The notes beneath the pieces were generated by a model. The model did no database searches and was not told the DNA's origin. It saw nothing but the letters and a program-made list of their open reading frames with translations. Source: Rhizophagus irregularis (Eukaryota; Glomeromycota; Glomeromycetes; Glomerales; Glomeraceae). From it: a DNA stretch of 64,000 nt. The translations under genes were made by a program, and so were the position numbers. This document shows, piece by piece, positions 47,302 to 57,768 of this stretch (positions are counted from its first letter, which is position 1; every line of letters begins with the position of its first letter). The DNA lies in the NCBI RefSeq assembly GCF_026210795.1, contig NC_089452.1:1736001-1800000 (forward strand). The letters run 5' to 3'.

Positions 47302-48517
47302 TATATATATTTATTAGCCAAGAAAAAAACTTTTCATCTTTGCTAATGGAAATTTTTCCTTCCATCCCTGACTCCGGAATCATCTAGTGAATTTATAATT
47401 ATGAGGCGCAGTTTTATATTTAGGTTAAGTATATAAATTTTATTTTTATTAATTGCAGTCCGGAATGATGTTAAACTATCAAACCTGTTCGATTGAAATA
47501 TAAGAGACCGTCATTATTTATTAATTGAGGCTTAGAATAATTGTGGCTTAGGAGAAAAAAGAAATCACCTGATTATAAGATCTATAAGTTAATCATCTGA
47601 ATGAAATGAGGCTTAGAGAATATTTTACAATGGAATTATAGGACAAAGGAAATGATCAATACTGTAAAATATCTATATAATGAGCACTTTTCCGAGTGTC
47701 TGAGAGATAAGAAATAATTCCCCTTTACCTTTATTATTATATTTTGATTCCTTTTGCCTTTTTTTTATGATGAACAAGTGCCTCCTTAATTAATTTAAGG
47801 ATTGATAGAAAGTATATGAAGGGAAACTATCAAAGTTTATTTTTAGATTAGATTTTAAGTTAATATAGTTATTATAGTTATTTTATGTGGTTAGAATATT
47901 TTATTTTTAAATAAAGAAACATTTTGTTAACGACTCAACGTGATGATGACCCACATCACAGGGTTGAGCATTATACTACCAATACTGATACTTAATATCC
48001 ACATGAGTACAAAAAAATTTTTAAAATAATTTATTAAATTTTAATCTCAGTATCATATATTAAAAAAGAGTTTTGCTAACTTGTCCCCTGGGTTAAATAA
48101 CCTGGGTTAAATCACCCCCCTAAAATTTATATTTTTCATCAATAATTTTTTTTTTTAAAAAAAATTATTTGTGTTATTATTCATTTCGCTTTATATAGAT
48201 TTTATTTATTTGGATATTATAGAACATAATGACCAAGTTTTCTTACATTTTTGATAATTTCTCTCATTTTTTATTGTAATCACAATTTACATTTTTTTTT
48301 TGAAAATTTGGGCAAAATTATATAATTATATAAAATTTACTAATAGATTAAATCATCCAGGTTAAATCACCCAGGGTTAAAATTATTCTTATACATTAAA
48401 AAATAGATAATTATATCTTTTTATGCAAAAAATTACTTTTATTTAATATAAAACAAAATTAAAATTTATTATGTAAATAATAATTTATGAAATTTTGCGA
48501 AATCTTATTAAAAATCA
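47302..48517. other. intergenic region upstream of the transposon
   Basis: AT-rich. The phrase GGTTAAATCACCC occurs at 48105 and, diverged, at 48360-48380, with a CCTGGGTTAAAT copy at 48090; these could be ends of a small unidentified repeat. No gene. Confidence 0.4.
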
Positions 48518-48521
48518 TTAA

Positions 48522-48690
48522 GATCCGATTCACATATGATCTACAGAAAATTACTATATATATCCGGGGAAAACAAACAGTTAAATTAATAAGATTTGCA
48601 TATCGTCATATATTATAAAAACTGTAGATAATAATGTTGTAGCACCAATGAACATGTGATAAGGCTTAAATGCAAAGAATAATATCAAAA
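48522..48690 (+). repeat. left terminal inverted repeat
   Basis: Opens GATCCGATTCACATATGATC and TACAGAAAATTACTA directly after TTAA. The inner part holds CCGGGGAA, ATAAAAACTGTAGAT and TTGTAGCACCAATG, each with a counterpart in the right repeat. The outer 35 bp are the best conserved part and are the likely transposase-binding site. Confidence 0.85.
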
Positions 48691-48743
48691 AAAAAATTTT
48701 ATATAAACCAACTCGTAAAAAACGCTAAAATCTGAAGCCAACC

Positions 48744-51700
48744 ATGTCTCAAACGTATGTTATTCTAGTAGAACTTGGCTCGCTTATAGAAAATCTTCAC
48801 TATGGACCTTATTCACGCTACTGGTGGGAAATTCTAAGTATTCCTGACGCAAATACCCAACTCAGATTTCCAATTAGAGCAGGCCAAAAAACTAATGCTT
48901 GTTTGAATGGACGTGACTTTTATATAATAGTACAGATTTCCAGTTCTAATCAAATGTTACCTGAGTATTTTTGTCAAAGTGGTGAGTTTTGGGTCATAGA
49001 AACAAGTGCAACTAAGGCAGTTTCTGAAGTTTATCAAAATATTTTTCAAAAAAAAACTCGTTATTCTGGTTCTATTATTATGGGATGGGATAATAAAAAT
49101 ATAATAGATGTTCTTTCATCTAATATTGATTTTTGTCCATTTTCATGTAAACTTGGTGATTATGAAATATTTATTTATGGATTGGGTTCATCTACACGTT
49201 CAGATTGGAATCAAGCAGGCAATGGTTACAAGTCATCAATTATTCACACATATAAGAAACGTGCAGCTATATTTGTATCTGAAATTAAAGATGATAAATG
49301 TTACATTTATATTTATCAAGATTTTAAAATTCAAAAAACATTTGTAGGAACTACCCCAGATGACGTCTGGAAAAATTCGGGTTATATTCAAAAATTTTCA
49401 GGAAAAGAATTATTTGGGTTGGAAGATCAAATTACGTTACAAAAATTAAATAAGCTACGTATTCCACAATGCGCTCCTCATGAATGGAATAATTTCAAAC
49501 TAATGAAAAAATTATATGAATATCATCTTCAGCATCAAACTTTTGCTAAAATTGAATGGTATAAATTATTTGTTAGATGGGATCAAAATGAGTGTAATGT
49601 AATAGAATTAAATTCAGAATTAAAATTATTATACCCACCAGAGCATCAATTTTCTGATCGTGAACTGGGTGCATGGTTATCTATGCTTCGTGCTGCAGGA
49701 TGCTCTGATATTACTCCTTGGTCCCATGATAAATCTGGTAAATCTGAGGTATGATTGAGTTGTATATTGAAAAATTATAAACACGAATAAAAAATAACTT
49801 TTAATTCTATAGTATCAACTTTGGACTAAATCACGAAATCCAATACAAGAAAAACAGATATTTACTACTCTTTACAAGATGGGATTTCTTTCCAGCAATC
49901 CTTCAAATTCTACAGAAACTTTTTGGTCTTGTTTTCGACAAGCATTGGATGATAATAAAAAAACCAGAGATGGAAAACGGCGTATTTTATCAATTATTGC
50001 CAATGATTTTACCTATGAAGAATTAGAATATAATTTAGGGGTAAGAATATGTTTTTGTAATTAGCATAATATTGGCAGTAATTTTGAACGCAATAACTAA
50101 TTATCTAATATTACAGGTAGCATCTTATACCGTTCTTGAATCAAGAAGACATGCTGTATTGAATGGTTTTGGTGCTCCACCTATTGAAAAGCCAAAATTT
50201 CATCGTCTAAAGTTTAAAATAGAGCAAATTGATCAGTTTGATAGTTTTTTCATGAGAAAGGATATTGTCAACATGAGCTCTTACCGAACTCATTCAAAAT
50301 CAGGATTACCTATAATGTATTTACAGGACCATAAGCAGGCTCTTTGGGAGAAATTTTCTGAAGAGTATCCAAATGGAATGCGTCGTACAGCATTTATGAC
50401 ACGTTTACAAGGTAGTAGATTTGTTTATCAAGATAATTTAAGTGGTCTTTGCTCAGAATGCAATGAATGTGGATATGAGAGCTTTGCGTCTATTAATACC
50501 ATTATTGCTACCCATGTAGAAGATGAATCTTTGAAGGTATTATATTCAAGAATTTTTTGTATTCAGAAATTTGATATTGAAATTAATCATATTCTATAAT
50601 GCAGGAGGAGTTAACTCGAAAATTGAATATTTTGAGAAGATATATGAGGCGTGAATACATAAAGGATTTGAAAATTACCTCATCAGGAATTCCGGCACAT
50701 AAATCTTGCATATGCCATTGCCTTAGCCATTCCTTTGGAATTTGTAATCTTCAGCATTTTGAAATATGTAACGATTGTGTAGAATTATTCCAATTTTTTG
50801 ATCTAATAAAAAATCAGGTAGATGAAGAATTACATGAATTATTAGATGATTATTTGAAAAAATTAATTTCATGGTTAGGACATCATGCACGAAAGTTTTA
50901 TTTAAATACTCACGTTCAGGTTAATCTTGATGAGTTAGATGAAGATGGAGCAGTTATTATAGTGGACTATAAAATGAGGATACTTCCGCACACTGCAAGG
51001 GAAACAAAATCTCAATTCTTTGGTAAAAGGGGTTGGACTCTACATTCATCACTAGTATATACAAAAGATATTACAAATAACAAGCTTGATATACAAGTAT
51101 ATGACCATTGGAGTGACGATACTGGCCAAGATGCCTGGTTTACAGCATCTTCTCTTCATACCGTGTTTGAAAATCTTGATCCAAAGCCAAAATGGATAAC
51201 AATAATGTCGGACAATGGGCCTCACTATCATTGTACAGAATTGATGCTGATAATAGGTCAATGGAAAGAATGGTATGATATTGTTCCTCGAAAATGGATC
51301 TTTTTGGAAGCTGGTGAGGCTAAAACACTGATAGATTCCCATCACGCTCAAGTAGTTATTATATTGCTTACTTCATTTATTATAAATTCTATTATTATTT
51401 TGTTTACCTTTGATTTATTCCTATTAGATATCACAAGCAATAAAACGTCATGTCAAACTGGGTTGTACAATTGAATCTGGTGATGATATAGAGGCAGCAA
51501 TTCATGATATTGCAGGAACAAAAGTTGCCAACTTGCTGCCAAATCGTAATCAAGGTATTTCAATAATTGAAGAAATTATGTACAATATTTTTGTTTGTCA
51601 GTAATAATATTTATTTCGTATAGGAAAAGAAAAAATTGGTACAATAGCTGGAATTAAAAGTCTACATGAATGGACGTGGCCAGCTCAAGGAGAGGATACA

Positions 51701-52491
51701 GGATTCGTATGTGCTAGGATTTTGCCTGGAATTGGAGAATGGAAGAAATGGTCTCCAGCTCAAATAAAAAAAATTCGAAAGCAGAGAAAAAATGAAAAGC
51801 CCAACCCAGAATATTCTACTCATACAGAACCATCTAAAAAATGGACGTTACCTATTGTTGTCAGTAAAGGTATGATAGTTTTTTGCATTTATTTCAAATT
51901 CCCCATGAAACTAATAATATTTCGTGATTCAGATGATTCTGTCACCAATGATGAATTGTTGGAATTGGTATGAACAATTTAAAATTGAAAAAAATTTTTT
52001 TTTCACAAAAATAAAAACTACTCAATATATAGGATCTTTTGAATTCAAGTTTGAATAGTATGGATATTACAAATGTAATAGGAAGTTCAAAAAAGCAAAT
52101 GTAAGATATTTTATTATAATAAAAGCTCATAAATCAATTATACTAACAATTGGTTTTGTTTGACAACAATAGTCACGATGTATTTGTATCTGGGTGGGCC
52201 CTAAAATCTAACAAGAATTACAAGCGGGAATCATGGAAGCGAATATCTAAAAGTGCGAAACATTTATTAGAAAATATGTTTCATACCGGAACAGCAAATC
52301 CAAATAACAAATTTTCAGCTCAACAAATGTATGAGGAACTTGTGCGACGTGTTCAACTTGGAGAATTAGACGAAAATGACGTACCTAAAATCTCTACTAT
52401 TCAGAATTGGATTACTGGTTTCTCCCGAAAATGGAAAGAAATCATGGCAATACGTGAATTAGAGGCAAGAGAAAATGAAATAATTGTATAA
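48744..52491 (+). CDS. DDE-type transposase, nine exons
   Basis: Exons: 48744-49748, 49813-50040, 50117-50536, 50605-51351, 51428-51554, 51624-51869, 51933-51967, 52033-52100 and 52173-52491. All introns are short (62-76 bp) GT-AG introns, and all phases agree, giving about 1064 residues. The N-terminal 335 residues have LHYGPYSRYWWEI and SIIMGWDNKNI. Exon 3 has a Cys cluster GLCSECNECGY. Exon 4 has C-I-x-H-C...FGxCNxxH....CxxC, then the candidate catalytic blocks VIIVDYKMRI (D), TIMSDNGPHYH (D) and FLEAGEAKTLIDSHHA (E/D). The C-terminal exon has a helical HTGTANPNNKFSAQQMYEEL and WITGFSRKWK module, possibly DNA-binding. It presumably cuts and pastes its own element. Triad assignment is inference from motif spacing. 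Confidence 0.8.
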
Positions 52492-52699
52492 AACAAACAG
52501 TTCTAAACGTATAAAAATGTGTAAAATATAGTTCTAATTGTTTTTATTTGTTAATTTATAAAAAATAATCATAGTGCGTGTTTTAAACATCGCAAATACA
52601 TATATATATATTTCCGCCAAATCTGACGCTGCCTCAAAGTAAAGTTTTTAAGAAATAAATAAAACTCCCAATTTTTTTTGATCATTATTATCTTTAGCA

Positions 52700-52849
52700 T
52701 TTAAGGTTTCATCACGTGAATTTTGGTGCTACAGCGTGATCATCTGCGGTTTTTATAATCTGTAATATTTTGCCAATTTTGCCATTTTTATAATAACCGT
52801 TCCCCGAATTTAAATAGTAATTTTCTGTAGTTCATACGCGAATCGGATC
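52700..52849 (+). repeat. right terminal inverted repeat
   Basis: Complement of the left repeat. It ends GAATCGGATC before TTAA. Relative to the left end, three of the outer 35 positions differ, and the inner part carries extra sequence around GCCAATTTTGCCATTT. An imperfect match in an otherwise intact element suggests it is not freshly inserted. Confidence 0.85.
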
Positions 52850-52853
52850 TTAA

Positions 52854-53600
52854 ATATTAATAAAAATTATAATTGCTAAAATAAACATTAATTTTTTGAA
52901 AATCTTTACATATTAATAAGATTATTTAATTGTTAATTTTTGCAATGTATTAATAAACAAATGTTAATTAATTAATATAATAAAATCATTAATTCTTGTG
53001 AAAAATTTTAAAATTACTACGTATTAATAAAAATATTCGTTATTACAAGAAAGTGATATTTAAACTACCTTTACCACTCTAAATAGACTTGTAAGTTGTA
53101 AAACTAAAGATATGTTTACTTATCATACTTAATGACTTTTAGAAGTTTATTTATTAAGAAGATTTTCTTTGATTTGTGATTTTGCTGCGTAACAATAAAG
53201 CTTGATAATCGACAATTATTTCTAATTTTAGAAGGAATAGTTAGTAATCTAGTAATATACTGTACAGTACATAAACCTTTTAACTAAGATAAAAAATTTT
53301 TTCTTTAATTTTTATTAATAATATAGCAACGTTAGTTAATTTGCATTAATATTAATAAAATTTGCAAACAATTTACATTAGTATTATAAAATTTACAAAT
53401 TATATTTTAATTATATTGAATAAATTAACCTGTTACTGCGTCTGCATTTTTAAGATTATGGTTTTATGGAAAATTTATATAATTTTTTTTTTTAAAAAAA
53501 AAACTTTGGTATTTTTACTGTCAAGATTTTTAACTGTTATTTCAATAGGATTTGGGCTTGTCAGGATCTTGGTTTCAGGATTGTAGACTGTCAATTTTAT
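52854..53600. other. intergenic, partial match to 24.2 kb
   Basis: Phrases CTTTTACCACTCTAAATAG at 24205 and CCTTTACCACTCTAAATAG at 53069 are followed in both places by ACAATAAAGCTTGAT or TCAATAAAGCTTGAT and then ATATACTGTACAGT. The spacing differs by more than 100 bp. This is an old, gapped duplication in the same orientation. No gene. Confidence 0.5.
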
Positions 53601-54078
53601 GGTTGTCAGGATTTTGTAATAAACCCCTTTTATTATAGTTATTATAAACACTCTTACAGTCTTAGTCTTACATTCTTTACAAGTTGGAATGATATGTGTT
53701 ATGAATTTAGTGTAATTCGATGTATGAGTCATATAATTGGTTATATTCTATGTTTGATAATGTTTCTTTCTTGTGTAATTAGAGTGGATACCAAATCTGA
53801 AGATAATTCTCAACAAAATGTTGATGAGAAAACTCCTATTAAATGATGAGGTTGATGCGAAATTAATTGATGATAAAGAAATTAATGTGAAATGTATAGA
53901 AGCTGATAAGAAAGAAACTGAAGTTGATGTAATTGATGTTGATGTAAAATTAATTGATGATGATGAAATTGACATGAAATGTATTAAAGCTGACAAGAAA
54001 GAAACTGAAGTTGATGTAGTTGATGCGAAGTTGATTAAAATTAAAATTGATAATTCAGAAGGACAACATGAAGTATAA
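53600..54078 (+). pseudogene. truncated copy of acidic-tail membrane protein
   Basis: Matches the last exon of the gene at 26010-27069, in opposite orientation. The membrane part (53630-53810) is broken by frameshifts and stops. From 53818 the tail is open: LLNDEVDAKLIDDKEINVKC, IEADKKETEVDVIDVDVKLI, ending DNSEGQHEV. Similarity continues past the stop for about 150 bp (GGTAAACCAATTAGTTCCCA). The tail differs mainly by substitutions and a short KIKI insertion. The first three exons and any start are absent. It is a dead partial duplicate. Confidence 0.8.
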
Positions 54079-54272
54079 ATTGAAATTGATATTTTTATTT
54101 TATATTTAAAGAATTGCATAAGACAAAAATTCGTTAATAGTGTATGTGGTAAACCAATTAGTTCCCAACACTTATTTTTACATTATAAGATGATTGAGAA
54201 CCAATTAGGTTCGACCACATTTTTACAGAGTATATAGATAACATGTAGTGTATGGATGACGAAGTATATAAT

Positions 54273-54460
54273 GTATGGCTTATTTTAAACCGGTTACGGG
54301 TACATTTCACCAAAAGCCATTTTGCCAAAAGGACGTTTCACCAAAAAATAGGGCCAACATTATGCAGAATTATAAATAACTCAGGCCAGAGATTATTTTT
54401 TGGCAAAATGGCTTTCGGCGAAATGTCCTGATACTTTTTAAGGTTTTTAAACCATACATA
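54273..54460. repeat. short inverted-repeat element, ATTTCACC type
   Basis: About 188 bp. Inner arms TACATTTCACCAAAAGCCAT and ATGGCTTTCGGCGAAATGTC pair imperfectly over about 27 bp, and outer arms TGTATGG...TTTTAAACC and GGTTTTTAAACCATACA extend the pairing. The left arm repeats GTTTCACCAAAA. No clear target duplication, so the class is undecided. It includes a GGCCAGAGATTAT phrase. Confidence 0.65.
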
Positions 54461-55025
54461 TATGTAAGCATCAAAATCATACATAATGTATGATGATCAG
54501 TATTGCAAGTGTAATATACATACATTGTGTATATGACTACTGACAATCAGTCTTGTGGAGTTTTGTGGCTTTTTAGTTTTTTACCATACACTTTTTACGC
54601 GTCATGTCTGTCAATTTTGAAAACTTTTAACCTTCACTAAATTTAATAAAATATTTTATATATAGTATCAGTTTTATAAACTCAAATAGTATCCAAGTTC
54701 TTATTTTTACATTTTTTTTATTCAAAAATGAGTTTATCACAGAAGGAAATAGTAGAATCTGTAAAGATTGTATTGAAGAAATAGGAGATGGAGAAATACC
54801 AACAGAAGAAAGATTAAAATGGTTATTAGAAATTTGTGAAAAAGCAGAAATAAGTATAACAGAAAGGGAAATGTTAAGGTTAATAAGTATGAGATATACA
54901 GATAGTGAAATTTTAAATGTGGAATTTATTAAATTATTCCAAGAAAATAAAAATGAATTGGAAAAAAATAAGAGAAGTATTAGATGAATATTTAGAAAGA
55001 ATAATGAAGGAAGAAATGGGCGGTG

Positions 55026-55687
55026 ACTATACTTGCCGCCCATTTAAATGGGATGGCTCCCATCCCAAATCCCAATTAAAATCTTAATTCCTTAATTCCG
55101 GCCAGAATCAAATGATCGGCATAAAATTTTCCATTTTGGAAACTAATGTAACCAAATTTTGTGATTCCAAAATTTTCCGGGAGAAAAATTCCTTTTTTTG
55201 GGGCACGGCTAAAGTGGAGCTAATGTGGCTCAAAAAATTTTCCAGATTTTCCCGATGTGGCACATACGGTAAAATATTTACCCGTGGCACCCAGCTGGCA
55301 CAACGTTGAGCTGTGGCTGAGCTTGGGAGGTCCTTCATGGGTGTAGTGAGTGCTGGCACAAGCCTCACCATCACGAAGGACCGGCCCTACCATGCCACAG
55401 CGATACTGTTGTGATGAGCTGGGCCACTGTGGGTAAATATTTTCCTGCTATGTGCCATCAGAAGAATCCGGTACAAAATTTTTAGAGCCACTGCAGCCCT
55501 GCCCGCTTTAGCCATGCCCTTTTTTGGAAATTTGTATAACGTCACGTGACTCTGATGCAAATGGATTAAATGGGATGGGATTTGGGATGGGATTCTAAAA
55601 TAAAATATAAATAAATTTGGGATGGGATTTGGAATGGGATGGAATATGGGATTCTCCCAATTCCATTATATAGGCGGTAAGTATAGT
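55026..55687. mobile_element. MITE with ACTATACTT ends
   Basis: 662 bp bounded by ACTATACTTGCCGCC and GGCGGTAAGTATAGT. Inside each end are GGGATGGGATT-type words in opposite orientation. The middle (about 55090-55510) is markedly GC-richer, with unusual phrases such as TGGCACCCAGCTGGCACAAC. The flanking bases do not show a convincing duplication (GTG left, GAG right). The right end reads TAGTG, which could be the CACTA class with its first base lost on the left, but this is unsettled. It interrupts the retroelement's acidic N-terminal frame. Confidence 0.7.
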
Positions 55688-56995
55688 GAGGACAGTAATG
55701 AAATGGATAATGAAGAAGAAACTGATGAATCAGTAAAGGTTGGAGAAATATTAAATCCAGAAGATGATGAATATTCAGACGAATATAATTTAGAGAAAGA
55801 ACCAGAAAAATGAGAAAATATTATAAATACAGGAGCTTTAGAAATGAATGAAGAATTGGATCAAGAAAGTTTGAATATTCAAAATTCTGATACTGAAAGT
55901 GAATTATTCAATTACTATTTACAAGAATTATTAGAATTATTTCAGGAAAATATAATAAACATGGTGGCAACTAGTGTGGAAGTTGAGACAGCTATAAGAA
56001 GAACATTGGAAAATGCTTTAGAATTACCAGCTAATGCATTGAATAATGCACTAGGAGCAGAAGTTAATTTAGCAGAAAGAATAGAAAATGCAGGAAATGA
56101 AACAGGAGGGATAGTCAGTATGCCAATGTTTTATGGAAAAGAAGAGGAAGATGTTAATGATTGGGTTAGACAATTTGAAATTGCATTTACAGCAATAGGA
56201 AAAGCAGCAGGAAATAATGGTGTAAGACAAGCAGCATTTGCAGCAACTTGTTTGAGAGGAGCAGCATTTACAATGGTATAATGAAGTGAAAGAGGCAAAT
56301 ATTGGTAATTTGACAAATTGGGCAGATGCAGATAATGATAATGATTTGAAGCATGATAAAATAAAAAGAAAATTTACCAGGGAAGATATAATAAATAGAA
56401 AATTACAGGAGTTAAGTATAATACAACAGGGAATAAATGAAAATGTTGAAGAATATATAGTTAGTAAGACAAAATCCAGCAACCTTAAATAACGCGATAA
56501 ATTTGGCTAGAACAGAAGAAAAGGCACTAAATGATTTAATTAGAGAAATGATACTTTCACAAACAAGTGGAAGCAATCAACAAGGTAATCAAGTTTTTGA
56601 AAAGATGAATGAACTATTGAAAGAGAACTATCAAGATGATCTTGTTAAGAAATTAGAAAAATTAAAATTAGCGAAATTAGAACAAGAAATTAACTCATTA
56701 AAAGGGAATTAAATGGATAAACAGGAGGAAATCAAGGATTTAAAAATAAGAAGCCACAAAAATTTAGAAATAATAATGGAAATAATCAAAGGGGTATAAT
56801 AATGGAAAAAACAATATAAATTGGAATGATATAGCATGTTTTAGTTATCAAAGAATAGGTTATACAGTGAAAATTTGTAACCAAAGACAAAATAATCAAA
56901 GGAATTATAATAATCAAAGAAATTATAGAAATAATCAAATGAATTACTTAGAGGAAGATAGTGATGATGACGAGCAATATATGTATCAAGTAAAT

Positions 56996-57768
56996 CACAT
57001 ATCTGCCAATCTGCGGAATTAACAAAATTCGTCTAAATTAAGGAATTTGACAATAATTTAATAAAAATTAGGTAAATTAAGTTCCGCAAAAATGATCACA
57101 CTTGTGCTACATGATCATATGACAGACATCAAGAAATTACTTCAACAAAAAGTAGCGTTAAAAATTTTTTTTCTTTTGTAAACTCCCTATTAAACTCCCC
57201 ATCAACTCCCCATCAACTTTTCAACCAGTTTTTACATTAAGTAAGTTGAGAATTTTTGCAAGTATATCAGTAATTATTTTATATTAGATATAACTTGGAG
57301 CTGTTTTTTTATTTTTTTTTTTATAGTTTATAAAAAAAATTTATTTAGAAAGCAAAATTATTCAAAAAAAAATTTTCAATAAATAAATAACTCTAAATAT
57401 TAATAATGATGTTTTAGTGAATTTAGATTATGTATTGATTAGTTGTTTAATTAAAATCTATTTGATATTTATTATTAATTATTTTTCAGTTAATTTTTTT
57501 TCATTAAATCATTAAATATTCTGGATTTTGTAAAGTTTTTCTTTTTTTTTTTAATAAACTAACTTTATAATATTTTTTTCCTTTTTTTTCTAGAAACTCC
57601 TTCTACTGGTTTCAGGTTAAAGAGGTAAATATTTTGGGAGAGGTCTTAAAAGTTTTTTTTATATATTTTTTGACATTTTTTCTTACGTAGGAATGGGTTT
57701 TGATTGATTTTAATTAGTACTGCGCCACATAACTGATGATTGGCAAATTCCGCAAATTAGCAGATATG
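56996..57768. mobile_element. MITE with CATATCTGC ends in the gag-pol remnant
   Basis: 773 bp flanked by an 8-bp duplication AAGTAAAT (56988-56995 and 57769-57776). Ends: CACATATCTGCCAATCTGCG and the complement of CATATCTGCTAATTTGCGG; the left end has two extra bases. The length of the duplication fits hAT-type elements. Removing it rejoins the retroelement frame through YMYQVNNNYDIYSE. The interior is AT-rich and non-coding. Confidence 0.8.

Larger units (their letters stand above)
48522..52849 (+). mobile_element. intact TTAA-flanked DNA transposon
   Basis: 4328 bp between TTAA at 48518-48521 and TTAA at 52850-52853. The terminal repeats start GATCCGATTC at both ends; the first 35 bp match at 32 positions. 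Weaker similarity continues inward for about 150 bp, including CCGGGGA/TCGGGGA and a TGTAGCACCAA block. The single gene between them is a nine-exon transposase-like frame with no stop or frameshift, starting about 220 bp from the left end and ending about 360 bp from the right. TTAA targets are known for piggyBac and Kolobok elements, but the protein shows neither family's signature that I can recognise. A diverged, broken relative lies at 8240-13227. Confidence 0.85.

Noticed and set aside
49108-49347. 79-codon frame inside transposase exon 1
   Set aside because: Alternative-frame shadow of the long exon.
51052-51351. 99-codon minus-strand frame
   Set aside because: Antisense of the transposase catalytic region.
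56069-56482. 137-codon minus-strand Cys-rich frame
   Set aside because: Antisense of the gag remnant; Cys arises from GCA-rich codons read backwards.
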